This document shows, piece by piece, positions 1-5,589 of a stretch of DNA of 5,589 nucleotides. Made by a program: the position numbers and the translations under genes. Origin of the DNA: Candidatus Aquidulcis sp. (lineage in GTDB: Bacteria; Chloroflexota; Anaerolineae; Anaerolineales; E44-bin32); the NCBI GenBank assembly GCA_020723365.1, contig DYJB01000173.1:1-5589 (forward strand), given 5' to 3'. Each line of letters starts with the position of its first letter. Position 1 is the stretch's first letter. The notes beneath the pieces were generated by a model. That model was given only the letters and a program-made list of their open reading frames with translations. It was not told where the DNA came from and did not search any database.

Positions 1-992
1 TGTTGATCGAGGCCGACGGCGCCCGCGGGCGCTCGCTGAAGGCGCCCGCCTCGCACGAGCCCGTGATTCCGCCCTTCGCCGACCTGGTTGTCCCGGTCGC
101 CGGCCTGGACGCCGTCGGGATGCCGCTGGAGGACGCCTGGGTGCACCGCGCCGAGCGCGCCGCAGGGCTGCTGATGCTGCGCCCCGGCACGCCGGTGGAG
201 GTGGAGCACGTCGCTTCCCTGCTCGGCTCGCCAGAGGGCGGCCTGCAGGGCATCCCGCCCGGAGCGGAAGTGCGCATCCTGCTGAACAAGGCCGACACGC
301 CGGAGCGGCTGGAAGCGGGGCGATCCATCGCCCGCTTCGTGATGGCCAATGCGCGTATCCAGGCCGCCGTTGTCGCTGCGGTGCATCAAGACCTCCCCGT
401 CAAGGAAGTCTATGGCCGCGTGGCGGGCATCGTCCTGGCGGCCGGGGCCTCCCGGCGGCTTCAGCAACCGAAGCAGCTGGTTCGATGGCGCGGCAAGCCG
501 CTCGTCTGGCATGCCGCCTGGGCGGCGCTTGAGGCTGGGCTGTCGCCGGTGGTTGTCGTCGGCGGGTGCGAGGGCGAGGGCGTGCGCTCGGCGCTCAAAG
601 ACCTGCCGGTGCTCTACGTCGCCAATCCGGACTGGGACCTGGGCCAGAGCACGTCCGTTCGCGTCGGGTTGCAGGCGTGCGGCCCGGGCGTGGAAGCTGC
701 CGCCTTCCTGCTGGCGGACACGCCCTTCGTTACGGACCGGCTGCTTCGGGCGCTGGTCACCGAATACCGCCGTACGCTGACACCCATCGTCGCCCCGCGC
801 GTCAACGACCGCTGGGCCAACCCGGTGCTCTTCGATCGCTCGACCTTCCCGGCGCTGGTTGAACTGCAGGGCGACAAAGGCGGGCGGGCCATCTTCGACC
901 GCTTCCGCATCGCCGGGATCCATTGGGATGAGTCGATCACCATCGACGTCGACACGCCGGAAGACCTGGTGCGACTGCGCACCATGGAGTAG
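1..992 (+). CDS. YqeC-MocA fusion: molybdenum hydroxylase maturation protein with C-terminal molybdenum cofactor cytidylyltransferase domain (5' partial)
   Basis: The reading frame is open at the left edge and ends at TAG 990-992. The TTG at 3-5 is almost certainly an internal Leu, because it lies inside a conserved YqeC motif (IEADGARG, then LKAPASHEPVIPP). Counting from base 3, residues 1 to about 138 are the C-terminal part of a YqeC-like domain, including an NKxD-like LLNKADT near residue 93. Residues from about 140 are a MobA/MocA-like nucleotidyltransferase. Its LAAGASRR loop and following KQLVRW are near 144-160, GQSTS is near 214-218, and LLADTPF (Asp239) is the likely metal-binding site. 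By family knowledge, MocA transfers CMP to the molybdopterin cofactor of xanthine dehydrogenase/CO dehydrogenase-type enzymes, and YqeC accompanies selenium-dependent molybdenum hydroxylases. E. coli has these as separate neighbours (yqeC, ygfJ/mocA); here they are one chain. The function is cytosolic cofactor maturation. No partner hydroxylase gene is visible in the window. Confidence 0.88.
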   Translation, partial: LIEADGARGRSLKAPASHEPVIPPFADLVVPVAGLDAVGMPLEDAWVHRAERAAGLLMLRPGTPVEVEHVASLLGSPEGGLQGIPPGAEVRILLNKADTPERLEAGRSIARFVMANARIQAAVVAAVHQDLPVKEVYGRVAGIVLAAGASRRLQQPKQLVRWRGKPLVWHAAWAALEAGLSPVVVVGGCEGEGVRSALKDLPVLYVANPDWDLGQSTSVRVGLQACGPGVEAAAFLLADTPFVTDRLLRALVTEYRRTLTPIVAPRVNDRWANPVLFDRSTFPALVELQGDKGGRAIFDRFRIAGIHWDESITIDVDTPEDLVRLRTME

Positions 993-1043
993 GGCGGCGT
1001 CGGCGGACCGGCTCAGGGGGCGGCGGTCCCCGGGACGACCCGC

Positions 1044-1625
1044 GTGCCGCGATTGATCCTTCTCAACAAACCCTTCGGCGTGCTGTGCAGCTACACCGAC
1101 CCGGGCGGGCGGCGCACGCTCGCCGACCTGGCGCCCATCCCGGGCGTGTACCCCGCAGGACGCCTGGACTTCGACAGCGAGGGACTGGTGCTGCTGACGG
1201 ACGCCGGCTGGCTCCAGGCGCGCATCAGCGATCCGCAGCACAAGCTGGCGAAGGTGTACTGGGTCCAGGTGGAAGGTGACGTGCAGGCGTCAGCGCTGGA
1301 GAGGCTGAGCGCGGGGGTGGAATTGAAGGACGGGTGGACACGGCCGGCGGAGGCCGTGGTGATGGCGGCGCCGGAGCTATGGCCCAGGGATCCACCTGTT
1401 CGCTTCCGCCGCCTCATTCCCACGACATGGTTGAGGCTGACGCTGCGGGAGGGGAAGAAGCGCCAGGCCCGGCGCATGACCGCCGCCGTAGGTCATCCCA
1501 CGCTGCGGCTGGTCCGCGTGGCGATCGGTGAGTGGGAGCTGGGCGACCTCCTGCCCGGGCAATGGAGAGAGGTCCCGGCGCCGCCGCCGCCCACGGCCGG
1601 GCGATCCGCGGGGCGCGTGCTATAA
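1044..1625 (+). CDS. rluE: RluE-type 23S rRNA pseudouridine synthase (RsuA family)
   Basis: A 193-residue protein with a GTG start, 51 bp after the upstream gene. It opens directly with the catalytic-domain motif LLNKPFGVLCSYTD, so it lacks the N-terminal S4 RNA-binding domain found in RsuA and RluB, as RluE does. GRLDFDSEGL carries the catalytic aspartate (D42). Further family signatures are KVYWVQVEG (about residue 70), the tract WPRDPPVRFR followed by IPTTWL, and REGKKRQARRMTAAVGHPTLRLVR near the C-terminus. E. coli RluE makes pseudouridine 2457 in the peptidyl-transferase region of 23S rRNA; the same target is inferred here, and another RsuA-family target cannot be excluded. The Shine-Dalgarno is weak (only GGGA at 1032-1035), which suggests co-transcription with the upstream gene. 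The last 12 or so residues are Pro/Arg-rich, and the TAA stop lies inside the -10 box of the next promoter. Confidence 0.82.
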   Translation: MPRLILLNKPFGVLCSYTDPGGRRTLADLAPIPGVYPAGRLDFDSEGLVLLTDAGWLQARISDPQHKLAKVYWVQVEGDVQASALERLSAGVELKDGWTRPAEAVVMAAPELWPRDPPVRFRRLIPTTWLRLTLREGKKRQARRMTAAVGHPTLRLVRVAIGEWELGDLLPGQWREVPAPPPPTAGRSAGRVL

Positions 1626-1626
1626 T
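1618..1626 (+). promoter_or_regulatory. Extended -10 promoter for aspS, overlapping the rluE stop codon
   Basis: TGCTATAAT is a perfect extended -10 (TGn followed by TATAAT at 1621-1626) in very GC-rich surroundings. At the expected -35 distance there is no TTGACA-like hexamer, as often seen with extended -10 promoters. Transcription would begin near 1633 and give a leader of about 170 nt before aspS. The rluE stop TAA (1623-1625) lies within the box, so the two genes are packed tightly but can be transcribed independently. Confidence 0.6.
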
Positions 1627-1660
1627 CGCCCCGATCACAGGTTCGAAGGACGCGCTCCCG

Positions 1661-1729
1661 ATGACCCGGCACAGCCCGACGAACGTCAATGCGATGCTCC
1701 CTGGGGCGGCGGGTCGTCGGTCAGCCTGA
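1661..1729 (+). CDS. Candidate 22-codon leader peptide upstream of aspS
   Basis: A short open frame inside the aspS leader, starting at ATG 1661 and stopping at TGA 1727-1729. AAGGA at 1646-1650 could serve as a ribosome-binding site, 10 nt before the ATG. The peptide begins MTRHSPTNVNAML and contains Asn codons at positions 8 and 10 (AAC 1682, AAT 1688). It contains no Asp codon. The 3' third of the frame overlaps the first pairing segment of the leader hairpins, and the stop lies between the first and second segments, the usual geometry for translation-coupled attenuation. Nothing else shows that it is translated, and a frame of 22 codons can easily arise by chance in GC-rich DNA, so confidence is low. 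Confidence 0.25.
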   Translation: MTRHSPTNVNAMLPGAAGRRSA

Positions 1730-1779
1730 AGCGAACGACGCAGCCATGACCGCCGCCCGAGGATGCTGACCGGGCGGCG
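1704..1779 (+). promoter_or_regulatory. aspS leader with competing hairpins (attenuator-like)
   Basis: Three GC-rich segments compete for pairing. Segment A, GGGCGGCGG (1704-1712), is exactly complementary to B, CCGCCGCCC (1750-1758). B read as CGCCGCCCG (1751-1759) is also exactly complementary to C, CGGGCGGCG (1771-1779), with an 11-nt loop. A:B and B:C therefore exclude each other. A fourth pairing, CGGTCAGC (1718-1725) with GCTGACCG (1765-1772), would join the A:B loop to downstream sequence as a pseudoknot. A small inner stem 1715-1719/1736-1740 is also possible. The B:C hairpin is followed by CGTTTCAT, a weak U-tract, and lies just before the aspS ribosome-binding site, so it could act as a terminator or as a translational block. 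I do not recognise a known riboswitch family, and the T-box core motif is absent. Some complementarity is expected in such GC-rich DNA. Confidence 0.45.
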
Positions 1780-1802
1780 CGTTTCATATCGGCGGAGGGT
1801 GT

Positions 1803-3569
1803 ATGTACAAGAGCATCTCCTGCGGTGACCTGCGGGCTGCCCACGTCGGTCAGACGGTGACGCTGGCCGGTTGGGTCCACCGGCGGCGCGATCACGGTGG
1901 CGTGGCTTTCCTCGACCTGCGCGATCGGGCCGGGGTGGTGCAGGTGGTCGCCAATCCCGAGACCTCCCCCCAGGCGCACGCCTCCGCCGAGGCGGCGCGC
2001 CCGGAATGGGTGCTGCAGGTGGAGGGCGTGGTGCGCCGGCGGCCCGCCGGCATGGAGAATGCGCACCTCCCGACGGGCGAGGTCGAGGTGGAGGCGCGCA
2101 GCGTTCGGGTCCTCAATGCCGCCCGCACGCCTCCTTTCCCGATCAACGAGGAGACCGAGGTCGAGGAGATGACGCGGCTGAAGTACCGCTACCTCGACCT
2201 GCGCCGCGAGCGCATGCGCGGGAACATCGAGCTGCGCTATCGCATGGTCAAGTTCATCCGCGACTACCTGGATGCCCGCGGCTTCTGGGAAATCGAGACA
2301 CCGATCCTGTTCAAGACCACCCCGGAGGGCGCCCGCGACTACCTGGTGCCGTCACGGGTATACCCGGGAGAGGTCTACGCCCTGCCGCAGTCGCCGCAGC
2401 AGCTCAAGCAGCTGCTGATGGTCGCCGGAGTCGAGCGCTACTTTCAGATCGCACGCTGTTTCCGCGATGAGGACCAGCGCGGCGATCGCCAGCCCGAGTT
2501 CACGCAGCTTGACCTGGAGATGTCGTTCATTGAGCGCGAGGACATCATGGAGCTGGCGGAGGGGCTCTTCACGGCCCTGGTGGAAGCGCTGGTCCCGGGC
2601 AAGCGGCTGCTGCACAAACCCTGGCCGCGCTTCACCTACGCCGAGGCCATGGAACGCTTCGGCAAGGACAATCCGGACATCCGCTTCGGCCTGGAGCTGA
2701 AGGACATCTCGGACATGGCCGCCGGGTGCGGCTTCCAGGTGTTTGAGAAGGCCGTCGCCTCGGGCGGCGCCGTGCGCGGCCTGAACGCCAAGGGCTGCGG
2801 CAGCTACAGCCGCAAGGAGATCGACGAGCTGACGCAATACGTCTCGGGCTTCGGTGCCCGGGGTCTGGCCTACCTGGCCGTGGAGGCGTCGGGCGAACAT
2901 CGCTCGACCTTCGCCAAGTTCCTGACGCCGGAGTGGACGGCCGGCCTCTTGAAGCGGATGCAGGCCGAGCCGGGCGATCTGCTGCTGTTCGTGGCCGACA
3001 AACCCTCCGTGGTCTTCGAGGCGCTGGGGCGCCTGCGCGCCCACCTGGGGGACCGGCTGAACCTGCGCGACCCGAACGTGCTGGCGTTCTGCTGGGTGAT
3101 CGACTTCCCCTACGTCACCTGGAATGCCGACGAAAAGCGCTGGGACCCGAGCCACCACCTGTTCACTTCGCCCGTCCCGGCCGATGTCCCGCTGCTCGAC
3201 TCCGACCCGGGCGCGGCCCGCGGTCAGCAGTACGACATGGTGCTCAACGACTACGAGGTGGGCGGCGGCAGCATCCGCATCCACGACCGCGCCTTGCAGG
3301 AGAAGGTCTTCGAACTGATCGGCCTGGACCATGATGTTGCCCAGGAACGTTTCGGGCACATGCTTGAGGCATTCGAGTACGGCACCCCGCCGCATGGCGG
3401 CATCGCCCCGGGGATCGACCGGCTGTGCATGATTCTGGCGGGCGAGCCCAACATCCGCGAGGTGATCGCCTTCCCCAAGAACCAGGCGGCGCGCGACGTA
3501 ATGGCCGGCGCGCCCAGCCCGGTCGAACCAGGGCAGCTGCGGGAGCTGCACCTGAAGGTGCAGGACTGA
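1803..3569 (+). CDS. aspS: Aspartate--tRNA ligase, bacterial type, probably non-discriminating (Asp/Asn)
   Basis: Complete 588-residue class II synthetase of normal bacterial length. ATG 1803 follows GGAGG (1794-1798) by four bases, and the N-terminus (SCGDLRAAHVGQ) matches the family. An OB-fold anticodon-binding domain covers about residues 1-110. The catalytic core includes YALPQSPQQLKQLLM near residue 195, motif 2 (FRDEDQRGDRQPEFTQLDLEMSF region, Arg221) and motif 3 GIAPGIDRL (Arg540). A GAD-type insertion lies at roughly 290-420. The C-terminus has the usual PKNQAARDVM and QLRELHL. It charges tRNA(Asp) with aspartate in the cytosol. H31 in RRRDHGG and G83 in PAGMEN match residues that, as I recall, mark non-discriminating AspRS of the Pseudomonas type. 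Discriminating enzymes such as E. coli have Leu and Lys there. If so, it also makes Asp-tRNA(Asn) for GatCAB. It seems to be transcribed from its own promoter with a structured leader. Confidence 0.97.
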   Translation: MYKSISCGDLRAAHVGQTVTLAGWVHRRRDHGGVAFLDLRDRAGVVQVVANPETSPQAHASAEAARPEWVLQVEGVVRRRPAGMENAHLPTGEVEVEARSVRVLNAARTPPFPINEETEVEEMTRLKYRYLDLRRERMRGNIELRYRMVKFIRDYLDARGFWEIETPILFKTTPEGARDYLVPSRVYPGEVYALPQSPQQLKQLLMVAGVERYFQIARCFRDEDQRGDRQPEFTQLDLEMSFIEREDIMELAEGLFTALVEALVPGKRLLHKPWPRFTYAEAMERFGKDNPDIRFGLELKDISDMAAGCGFQVFEKAVASGGAVRGLNAKGCGSYSRKEIDELTQYVSGFGARGLAYLAVEASGEHRSTFAKFLTPEWTAGLLKRMQAEPGDLLLFVADKPSVVFEALGRLRAHLGDRLNLRDPNVLAFCWVIDFPYVTWNADEKRWDPSHHLFTSPVPADVPLLDSDPGAARGQQYDMVLNDYEVGGGSIRIHDRALQEKVFELIGLDHDVAQERFGHMLEAFEYGTPPHGGIAPGIDRLCMILAGEPNIREVIAFPKNQAARDVMAGAPSPVEPGQLRELHLKVQD

Positions 3570-3574
3570 AGGGG

Positions 3575-3600
3575 TCCGGCGGGGCCATCGCCCCGCCGGA
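3575..3600 (+). terminator. GC-rich hairpin after aspS, possible terminator
   Basis: A perfect 11-bp inverted repeat begins five bases after the aspS stop: TCCGGCGGGGC (3575-3585) and GCCCCGCCGGA (3590-3600), with loop CATC. The bases that follow (ATGCTCTCCT) are not a clean U-tract, so termination may be partial or the hairpin may mainly protect the 3' end. It would hide any ribosome-binding site just before 3601, which bears on the start choice of the next gene. Confidence 0.5.
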
Positions 3601-3627
3601 ATGCTCTCCTGTCGGCGCGAGGCCCGC

Positions 3628-4257
3628 GTGAGCATCATGGGCGACGTGCAGCCCTGGGACGAGATCTTCCGCCGCGAAGGGCGCGTGTACGAAGCGCCGG
3701 CGCTGATCATGCCCGAGATCGCCGAACGCCTGCGTCGGCAAGGGTGCCGCCGGGTCCTCGATCTTGGCTGCGGGAGCGGTCGCCATGTCGTCTACCTGGC
3801 GCAGCAAGGCTTCCGCATGACGGGCCTGGACAACTCCCCGACGGCCCTGAGCCTGACCCGCGAGTGGGCCCTAGACGAAGGCCTTGCGGCCAGCCTGGTG
3901 CGGTCCGACATGCGCCTTCCGCTCCCGGTTGCCAGCGCGGCCTTCGACGCACTTGTCAGCACTCAGGTGATCCACCACGCCCTCCTTGCCACGGTCCGAC
4001 GGACGGCGGCCGAGATCGGCCGGGTGGTGCGCCCGGGCGGGATGCTCTTCATCACAGTGCCTCTCGAGCCGGATCCTGAAGATGAGTTCGAGGCGATCGA
4101 GGCCCGGACGCTGGTTCCGGTCACAGGCTCCGAAAGGGGCCTGCCGCACCACTTCTTCACGCCGGACGAGCTGCGCTCGATCCTGCCGGCCTTCCGCTTT
4201 CTCGAGGAGCGCGTCCTTGGGGAGCGGATCCTGGCGCTCGTGGGAGTGCGGATCTGA
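3628..4257 (+). CDS. Class I SAM-dependent methyltransferase, substrate unknown
   Basis: A protein of 209 residues from GTG 3628. I prefer this start because GAGG (3619-3622) lies five bases upstream. ATG 3601 abuts the preceding hairpin, and ATG 3637 has no well-spaced ribosome-binding site. The SAM-binding motif I VLDLGCGSGRH is at residues 43-53 of this start, followed by the acidic ribose-binding position in TGLDNS. A VRSDMRLPLP stretch (motif II-like), FDALVSTQVIHH (motif post-II) and IGRVVRPGGMLFITV (motif III) complete a Rossmann-fold Methyltransf_11/25-type domain. The C-terminal HHFFTPDELRSIL is common in small-molecule methyltransferases of this group. No membrane segment or extra domain is visible. 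The substrate cannot be read from the sequence. The gene follows aspS by 58 bp and may depend on read-through past the intervening hairpin. Confidence 0.85.
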   Translation: MSIMGDVQPWDEIFRREGRVYEAPALIMPEIAERLRRQGCRRVLDLGCGSGRHVVYLAQQGFRMTGLDNSPTALSLTREWALDEGLAASLVRSDMRLPLPVASAAFDALVSTQVIHHALLATVRRTAAEIGRVVRPGGMLFITVPLEPDPEDEFEAIEARTLVPVTGSERGLPHHFFTPDELRSILPAFRFLEERVLGERILALVGVRI

Positions 4258-4292
4258 ATCCCGGAGGCGGGCGGCCGAGGGGATGCCAGCCC

Positions 4293-4312
4293 TTGACGCC
4301 CGCCATTGTCAA
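4293..4312. repeat. Inverted repeat TTGAC-N10-GTCAA at the candidate 6S promoter
   Basis: TTGAC (4293-4297) and GTCAA (4308-4312) form a perfect 5-bp inverted repeat with 10 bases between. The right arm overlaps the -35 hexamer TTGTCA (4306-4311), a position where a regulator could act. The left arm also resembles a -35 (TTGACG), but no -10 lies 16-18 bp downstream of it. No known regulator is recognised, and the short arms could be chance. Confidence 0.25.
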
Positions 4313-4334
4313 CCCTCCGGGATCGTGGTATGAA
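4306..4334 (+). promoter_or_regulatory. Sigma70-type promoter for the candidate 6S RNA
   Basis: TTGTCA (4306-4311) and TATGAA (4329-4334) are separated by exactly 17 bp, and TGG before the -10 makes it also an extended -10. Transcription would start at about 4341. No convincing coding frame follows; a structured stretch ending in a hairpin with a T-rich tail does, which points to an RNA gene. This is the best -35/-10 pair I found in the window. Confidence 0.6.
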
Positions 4335-4340
4335 TTGGAC

Positions 4341-4510
4341 TGTCCCTGCTGTGCTCGTGATGTTGCACTACGTTCTGAGCCAACACCTACGATAAGGGTT
4401 CTGAGATCACCGGGGGGACGCGTTAGGCTTCGGCCAAGGCGGAGCTCTGGAGCCGGAACCCGCCTGCGAAAGCAGGTTCAGAACCAGCAGCACACGGCAT
4501 GGCGGGGCCA
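4341..4510 (+). ncRNA. ssrS: Probable 6S RNA (ends approximate)
   Basis: A structured RNA of about 165-170 nt is predicted from its own promoter. A closing stem can form between 4344-4355 and 4489-4502; its core UGUGCU/AGCACA (4350-4355/4489-4494) is continued outward by UGC/GCA after a 2-nt bulge, then CC/GG. Inside lie a second stem GGUUCUGA/UCAGAACC (4397-4404/4478-4485), a perfect GNRA hairpin CCUGC-GAAA-GCAGG (4463-4476) and a UUCG hairpin GGC-UUCG-GCC (4426-4435). A rod with an open central region and a small hairpin on its 3' side is the 6S architecture. GAUGUU (4359-4364) and CUGAGCC (4375-4381) resemble blocks I recall from the 5' half of E. coli 6S RNA, where CUGAGCC is in the template for product RNA. 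6S RNA binds the housekeeping RNA polymerase holoenzyme and inhibits it in stationary phase. The family match is from memory, the spacing of the two blocks differs from E. coli, and another recA-linked RNA is possible. Confidence 0.5.
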
Positions 4511-4532
4511 TTTCTCTCCCGGCGCTGGCCGG

Positions 4533-4560
4533 AGCGGGCCGTCCGGGCCCGCTTTCGCTT
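4533..4560 (+). terminator. Intrinsic terminator after the candidate 6S RNA
   Basis: AGCGGGCC (4533-4540) and GGCCCGCT (4546-4553) form a perfect 8-bp stem with a 5-nt loop. TTTCGCTT follows directly from the last base of the stem and serves as an imperfect U-tract. It lies downstream of the structured RNA and 22 bp before the -35 of the recA promoter, so it would separate the RNA gene from recA. Confidence 0.6.
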
Positions 4561-4581
4561 CCCGGGCCCCCACGCGTTGGC

Positions 4582-4610
4582 TTGCACCCCCCTCCATTGT
4601 CAGGTAAACT
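4582..4610 (+). promoter_or_regulatory. recA promoter
   Basis: TTGCAC (4582-4587) and TAAACT (4605-4610) are separated by exactly 17 bp, which places the start of transcription near 4617 and gives a leader of about 23 nt before the recA ATG. The -10 lies inside the inverted repeat TGTC-N10-GACA. Confidence 0.6.
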
Positions 4611-4615
4611 CGACA
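4598..4615. promoter_or_regulatory. Possible operator over the recA -10: TGTC-N10-GACA
   Basis: TGTC (4598-4601) and GACA (4612-4615) are an inverted repeat centred on the recA -10 element, a position where a repressor such as LexA would block RNA polymerase. It matches neither the E. coli SOS box (CTGT-N8-ACAG) nor the GAAC-N4-GTTC type. LexA sites differ widely between phyla, so this is only a candidate. Confidence 0.25.
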
Positions 4616-4639
4616 GAACAAGTGCCCTTTGGTAGGACC

Positions 4640-5589
<950 letters not shown>

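Noticed and set aside
1005..1029. Hairpin GGACCG/CGGTCC between the first gene and rluE as a terminator
   Set aside because: Only 6 bp with a 13-nt loop and no U-tract; likely chance in GC-rich DNA.
1633..1802. T-box riboswitch in front of aspS
   Set aside because: The conserved T-box antiterminator sequence (UGGnACC type) is not present, and I could not find a Stem I-like region.
3601..3627. ATG 3601 as start of the methyltransferase
   Set aside because: It is directly adjacent to the 11-bp hairpin, which would hide a ribosome-binding site, and the extra nine residues are not conserved-looking; GTG 3628 has GAGG at good spacing.
2352..3710. 452-codon open frame on the minus strand opposite aspS
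   Set aside because: It lies almost wholly antisense to an unmistakable aspS and shows no recognisable domain; such frames are common opposite GC-rich codons.
4260..4271. Hairpin CCCG-GAGG-CGGG after the methyltransferase as a terminator
   Set aside because: Only four base pairs and no T-tract follows.
4293..4607. 104-codon forward frame across the gap before recA
   Set aside because: No family resemblance and no ribosome-binding site. Its start precedes the predicted transcription start at about 4341, and it runs through the RNA stems and the terminator.

Overview
The window is high-GC bacterial chromosome with all genes on the + strand. It contains housekeeping and cofactor-maturation genes and no mobile elements, CRISPR array or rRNA/tRNA genes that I can see. 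The lineage cannot be fixed from the sequence. A YqeC-MocA fusion, an IDMEHALDP-type RecA and the general gene style would fit a high-GC Chloroflexota-like (Anaerolineae-type) bacterium, but that is a weak inference. AspRS residues H31 and G83 suggest the non-discriminating form. If so, the host probably makes Asn-tRNA through Asp-tRNA(Asn) and the amidotransferase GatCAB.

Layout. (1) 1-992: the 3' part of a fused protein, a YqeC-like domain followed by a MocA/YgfJ-type molybdenum cofactor cytidylyltransferase. (2) 1044-1625: an RluE-type 23S rRNA pseudouridine synthase. (3) 1618-1802: an extended -10 promoter whose TATAAT contains the rluE stop codon, then a leader of about 170 nt before aspS. 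The leader has a 22-codon candidate leader ORF and three mutually exclusive GC-rich pairing segments, arranged as in an attenuator. (4) 1803-3569: complete aspS, followed by an 11-bp hairpin. (5) 3628-4257: a small class I SAM-dependent methyltransferase of unknown substrate. (6) 4258-4639: a 382-bp gap without a convincing protein gene. It holds a good sigma70-type promoter, a structured RNA of about 170 nt that I read as a probable 6S RNA (ssrS), a GC hairpin with a T-rich tail, and the recA promoter. (7) 4640-5589: recA, cut by the window end after 316 codons, with strikingly G-ending codon use.

How the parts relate. aspS and recA each appear to have their own promoter, and the candidate 6S gene is a self-contained promoter-RNA-terminator unit between the methyltransferase and recA. 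The two points most worth follow-up are the RNA between the methyltransferase and recA, and the aspS leader. In the leader, tandem-like Asn codons in the candidate leader peptide would make sense if this AspRS also supplies Asn-tRNA.
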